From contig CM054118.1 in the NCBI GenBank assembly GCA_028673005.1, forward strand, positions 9,562,082-9,626,081: DNA of 64,000 nt. The letters run 5' to 3'. Shown one piece after another: positions 62,141 through 64,000 of this stretch. The translations under genes were made by a program, and so were the position numbers. The notes under the pieces were generated by a model. That model was not told the origin of the DNA and did not search any database. It worked only from the letters and a program-made list of their open reading frames with translations. The stretch's first letter is position 1. Each line of letters opens with the position of its first letter. The DNA comes from Tanypteryx hageni. Lineage: Eukaryota > Arthropoda > Insecta > Odonata > Petaluridae.

Positions 62141-63361
62141 AGTCAATTAAGTTCTTTCATTGTAATTGCTGAACCACTAACCTCAATTATTAACCAATCA
62201 CTGAGTGATGGCATCTATCCTGAGCCTCTAAAATTAGCCAAAATTATCCCAATCTTCAAAAAGGGTTCACGAAATGATCCAGGAAGTTACAGACTTATCC
62301 TCAATAGCCAAGGTGCTCGAAATTGTTATGTTCAAACAAATTTACCACCACTTTGAATTCTTTGACCTCTTCTCTCCTGCCCAATATGCATTCAGAGTTA
62401 GAAAGTCGACGACTAGTGCTGTAGAATCTCTTGTGACAACCATTCCAACTGCTTTTGAAAACAAGGAATATGCCAGTGTGACTCTTTGCGATCTTTCCAA
62501 AGCATTTGACTGTGTATCTCATGATATACTGCTACTTAAACTACATTATTATGGGATTAGAGGTAATGCACTCAAAATCATTGAGTCCTACCTCTTGAAC
62601 CGATGTCAACTAGTCTATGTCAATGGCCAGCAATCTGAAATTTCCATGATTTAGTATGGGTTTCCTCAAGGCCCCGTTCTTGGGCCCCTTTTCTTTATCA
62701 TAATGATCAATGACTTGGTATCTAGTGTTTCTGGAAAGTTCGTACTCTTCGCAGATGATACCACATTTGTTAACTGTTTCTGGCCATGCTGTTGCTATAT
62801 CTATATCATCTTCAACCCTGACAGTTGCCAAGTCTTGGTTTGATGCTAATGAACTCTTTATAAATGTTGACAAGACTCAGAATATAATATTCTCTCTAAA
62901 GCATATCCCTAATATCCACATTTCTAATGATCCTGTGAAACTATTAGGTTTCGTACTTTACCCAAAATTATCTTGGGATAATGAAACTGCCTCGAGTGCT
63001 CTTTATGATAAGAAAGCTGAAATCATGTGTATCTAGATCCTATATTAGATGTGTGTACTTTGCATTTTTTCATTGTCACATTAACTATGGTATTTGTTTA
63101 TGGGAAAATGCCTCAGCTGTAAATAAAGTCTTTCTGCTGCAAAAGAAAGCAGTACCATTGCTAACTGGTGCATCCTATAGAGAGCACTGTGGGCCTCTAT
63201 TTGGTCGTACAGGTATCATGACTCTATATGGCTGTTATATTTATGCCAATCTCCGACATGTAAAACAAAATATTGGTAATTTTATAGTAAGGTCTGATGT
63301 GCATACCCATAGTACTAGATTTGGTACCAAACTGGATCTTCCACGAGTGTGACTTACTAAG
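62141..63361 (+). pseudogene. Jockey-type RT fragment, unit 12
   Basis: Besides the shared TAG at 62652-62654, private T at 63350 turns an Arg codon into TGA (63350-63352), closing the frame just before the PLE junction. This is a copy-specific disablement. Confidence 0.88.
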
Positions 63362-64000
63362 GCAAGACGTAAGGCTTTCCTTGATCGAGGATACCCTGCC
63401 GACTTAGTCCACACCATCTCCACCCCCTCCAGACACCCACCCATCTTGAACTCACCCACGAAGACAGAAGTTCCTCTGACTCTCACTACAACCTTTCACC
63501 CGGGGCTGCACGAAGCCCTAAATAGCATCCCCGCGGCCGCCCATCCAATTCTCCTCAACATACCCACAACTATGCTACTCTTCCCTAAACCCCTATGATA
63601 TCCTTCTGCCGACCTAGGAATCTTGGCGACCTGCTATGGCGCAAGGAACTCCCCACCAGTCCTCCCCTTGTAACAGACCACTTTGTCTCACTTGCCCCAT
63701 CTTAGATACTTCTTCCTCATTTACCAACCCTGTTACCCAAATCTCCTATCCAATCTTATCCTGCAGCACGTGTACCTCCAAAAACATAAAATATCTTCTT
63801 ATCTGTACTCACAACCACACCCATTAATATCTGCATGAACGGCCATCAGAATAGCATCTCTCTTAGGCACCCCCTTCCGGTGGCCGACCATGCGTTAACC
63901 TACTCCCTTCCCTTCAATAGCGGCTTCACAGTAAAAACCATTCGTGCTCTTCCAAGTAGTTTTCGCGCACCATAACCCTGTCAATGGTAACTTGCCCATA
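63362..64000 (+). pseudogene. PLE C-terminus with broken GIY-YIG, unit 12 (cut by window end)
   Basis: Carries A at 63786 (Val to Ile) and private A at 63790 (Ile to Lys in the first GIY strand). The last codons lie beyond the window. Confidence 0.74.

Larger units (their letters stand above)
1..64000 (+). repeat. Tandem array of twelve ~5.33 kb units (macrosatellite)
   Basis: Twelve direct copies follow one another without spacer or unique DNA. Unit lengths are 5358, 5336, 5344, 5316, 5316, 5318, 5316, 5326, 5338, 5332, 5338 and 5360 bp. Subtracting the TA/CA microsatellite leaves 5274 bp in every copy, so no net indel exists elsewhere. About 17 substitution sites were found by eye over roughly 63 kb of aligned repeat. 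The unit consists of truncated, mutated pieces of at least four transposable-element types, and all copies share the same disablements. The unit boundary used is arbitrary: a PLE reading frame runs across it, so the true duplication breakpoint cannot be placed from this window. No array edge is visible. Confidence 0.98.
58641..64000 (+). repeat. Tandem unit 12 (5360 bp)
   Basis: Microsatellite (TA)31(CA)12. C at 59259 is shared with unit 11 and A at 63786 with units 2 and 8-10. It has four private changes, more than any other copy: T at 61249, G at 61488, T at 63350 (creates a stop in the RT-derived frame) and A at 63790. Confidence 0.97.

Noticed and set aside
1..64000. Ribosomal DNA, histone-gene or snRNA-type tandem gene array
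   Set aside because: No rRNA-like, histone-like or snRNA-like sequence is visible in the unit.
1..64000. CRISPR array or prokaryotic operon structure
   Set aside because: Repeats are 5.3 kb and contain eukaryotic transposon relics; there are no short spaced repeats, ribosome-binding sites or gene clusters.
1..64000. Array created purely by assembly duplication of one sequence
   Set aside because: Units differ in microsatellite length and carry distinct patterned substitutions, which simple duplication would not create. The exact copy number still needs long-read support.

Overview
The whole window is one tandem array: twelve head-to-tail copies of a unit of about 5.33 kb (5316 to 5360 bp), with no unique flanking DNA at either end. 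The phase used here starts each unit at the motif ttgacatctt (positions 3, 5361, 10697, 16041, 21357, 26673, 31991, 37307, 42633, 47971, 53303 and 58641). The first two bases are the tail of a preceding unit and the last unit ends flush with the window, so the array probably continues on both sides. Copies are nearly identical. Every length difference comes from one (TA)n(CA)n microsatellite; the other 5274 bp has the same length in all twelve copies, and I found only about 17 variable sites by eye.

Each unit is a mosaic of dead, truncated transposable elements. In unit 1 the order is: (1) 1-262, the end of a Penelope-like element (PLE) reading frame and its pyrimidine-rich 3' region; (2) 263-346, the TA/CA microsatellite; (3) 345-1310, the terminal end and C-terminal two thirds of a mariner/Tc1-type transposase on the minus strand; (4) 1318-2087, an N-terminal hAT/ZMYM-like zf-TTF domain on the plus strand; (5) 2088-2926, AT-rich non-coding DNA with an interleaved hairpin and a TATA-like element; (6) 2927-3088, a short possible second ZMYM-like piece; (7) 3114-3180, a tRNA-derived A-box/B-box segment on the minus strand; (8) 3181-3500, AT-rich non-coding DNA; (9) 3501-4721, a jockey-type non-LTR reverse transcriptase fragment; (10) 4722-5407, a PLE C-terminal region with a broken GIY-YIG domain that runs into the next unit.

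The content points to an animal, most likely an arthropod and probably an insect: the transposase resembles the mariner-like family abundant in insects, and jockey RT, PLE and long TA/CA microsatellites fit. This is inference from family resemblance. No host gene, rRNA or functional tRNA was recognised, and no open frame looks like a working protein. The same stops and frameshifts occur in every copy, so the elements decayed first and the composite block was amplified later as a satellite/macrosatellite, with recent homogenisation between neighbours. The most noteworthy features are the array itself, its indel-free uniformity outside one microsatellite, the mosaic sharing of variants, and an in-frame junction between a jockey RT and a PLE GIY-YIG C-terminus.
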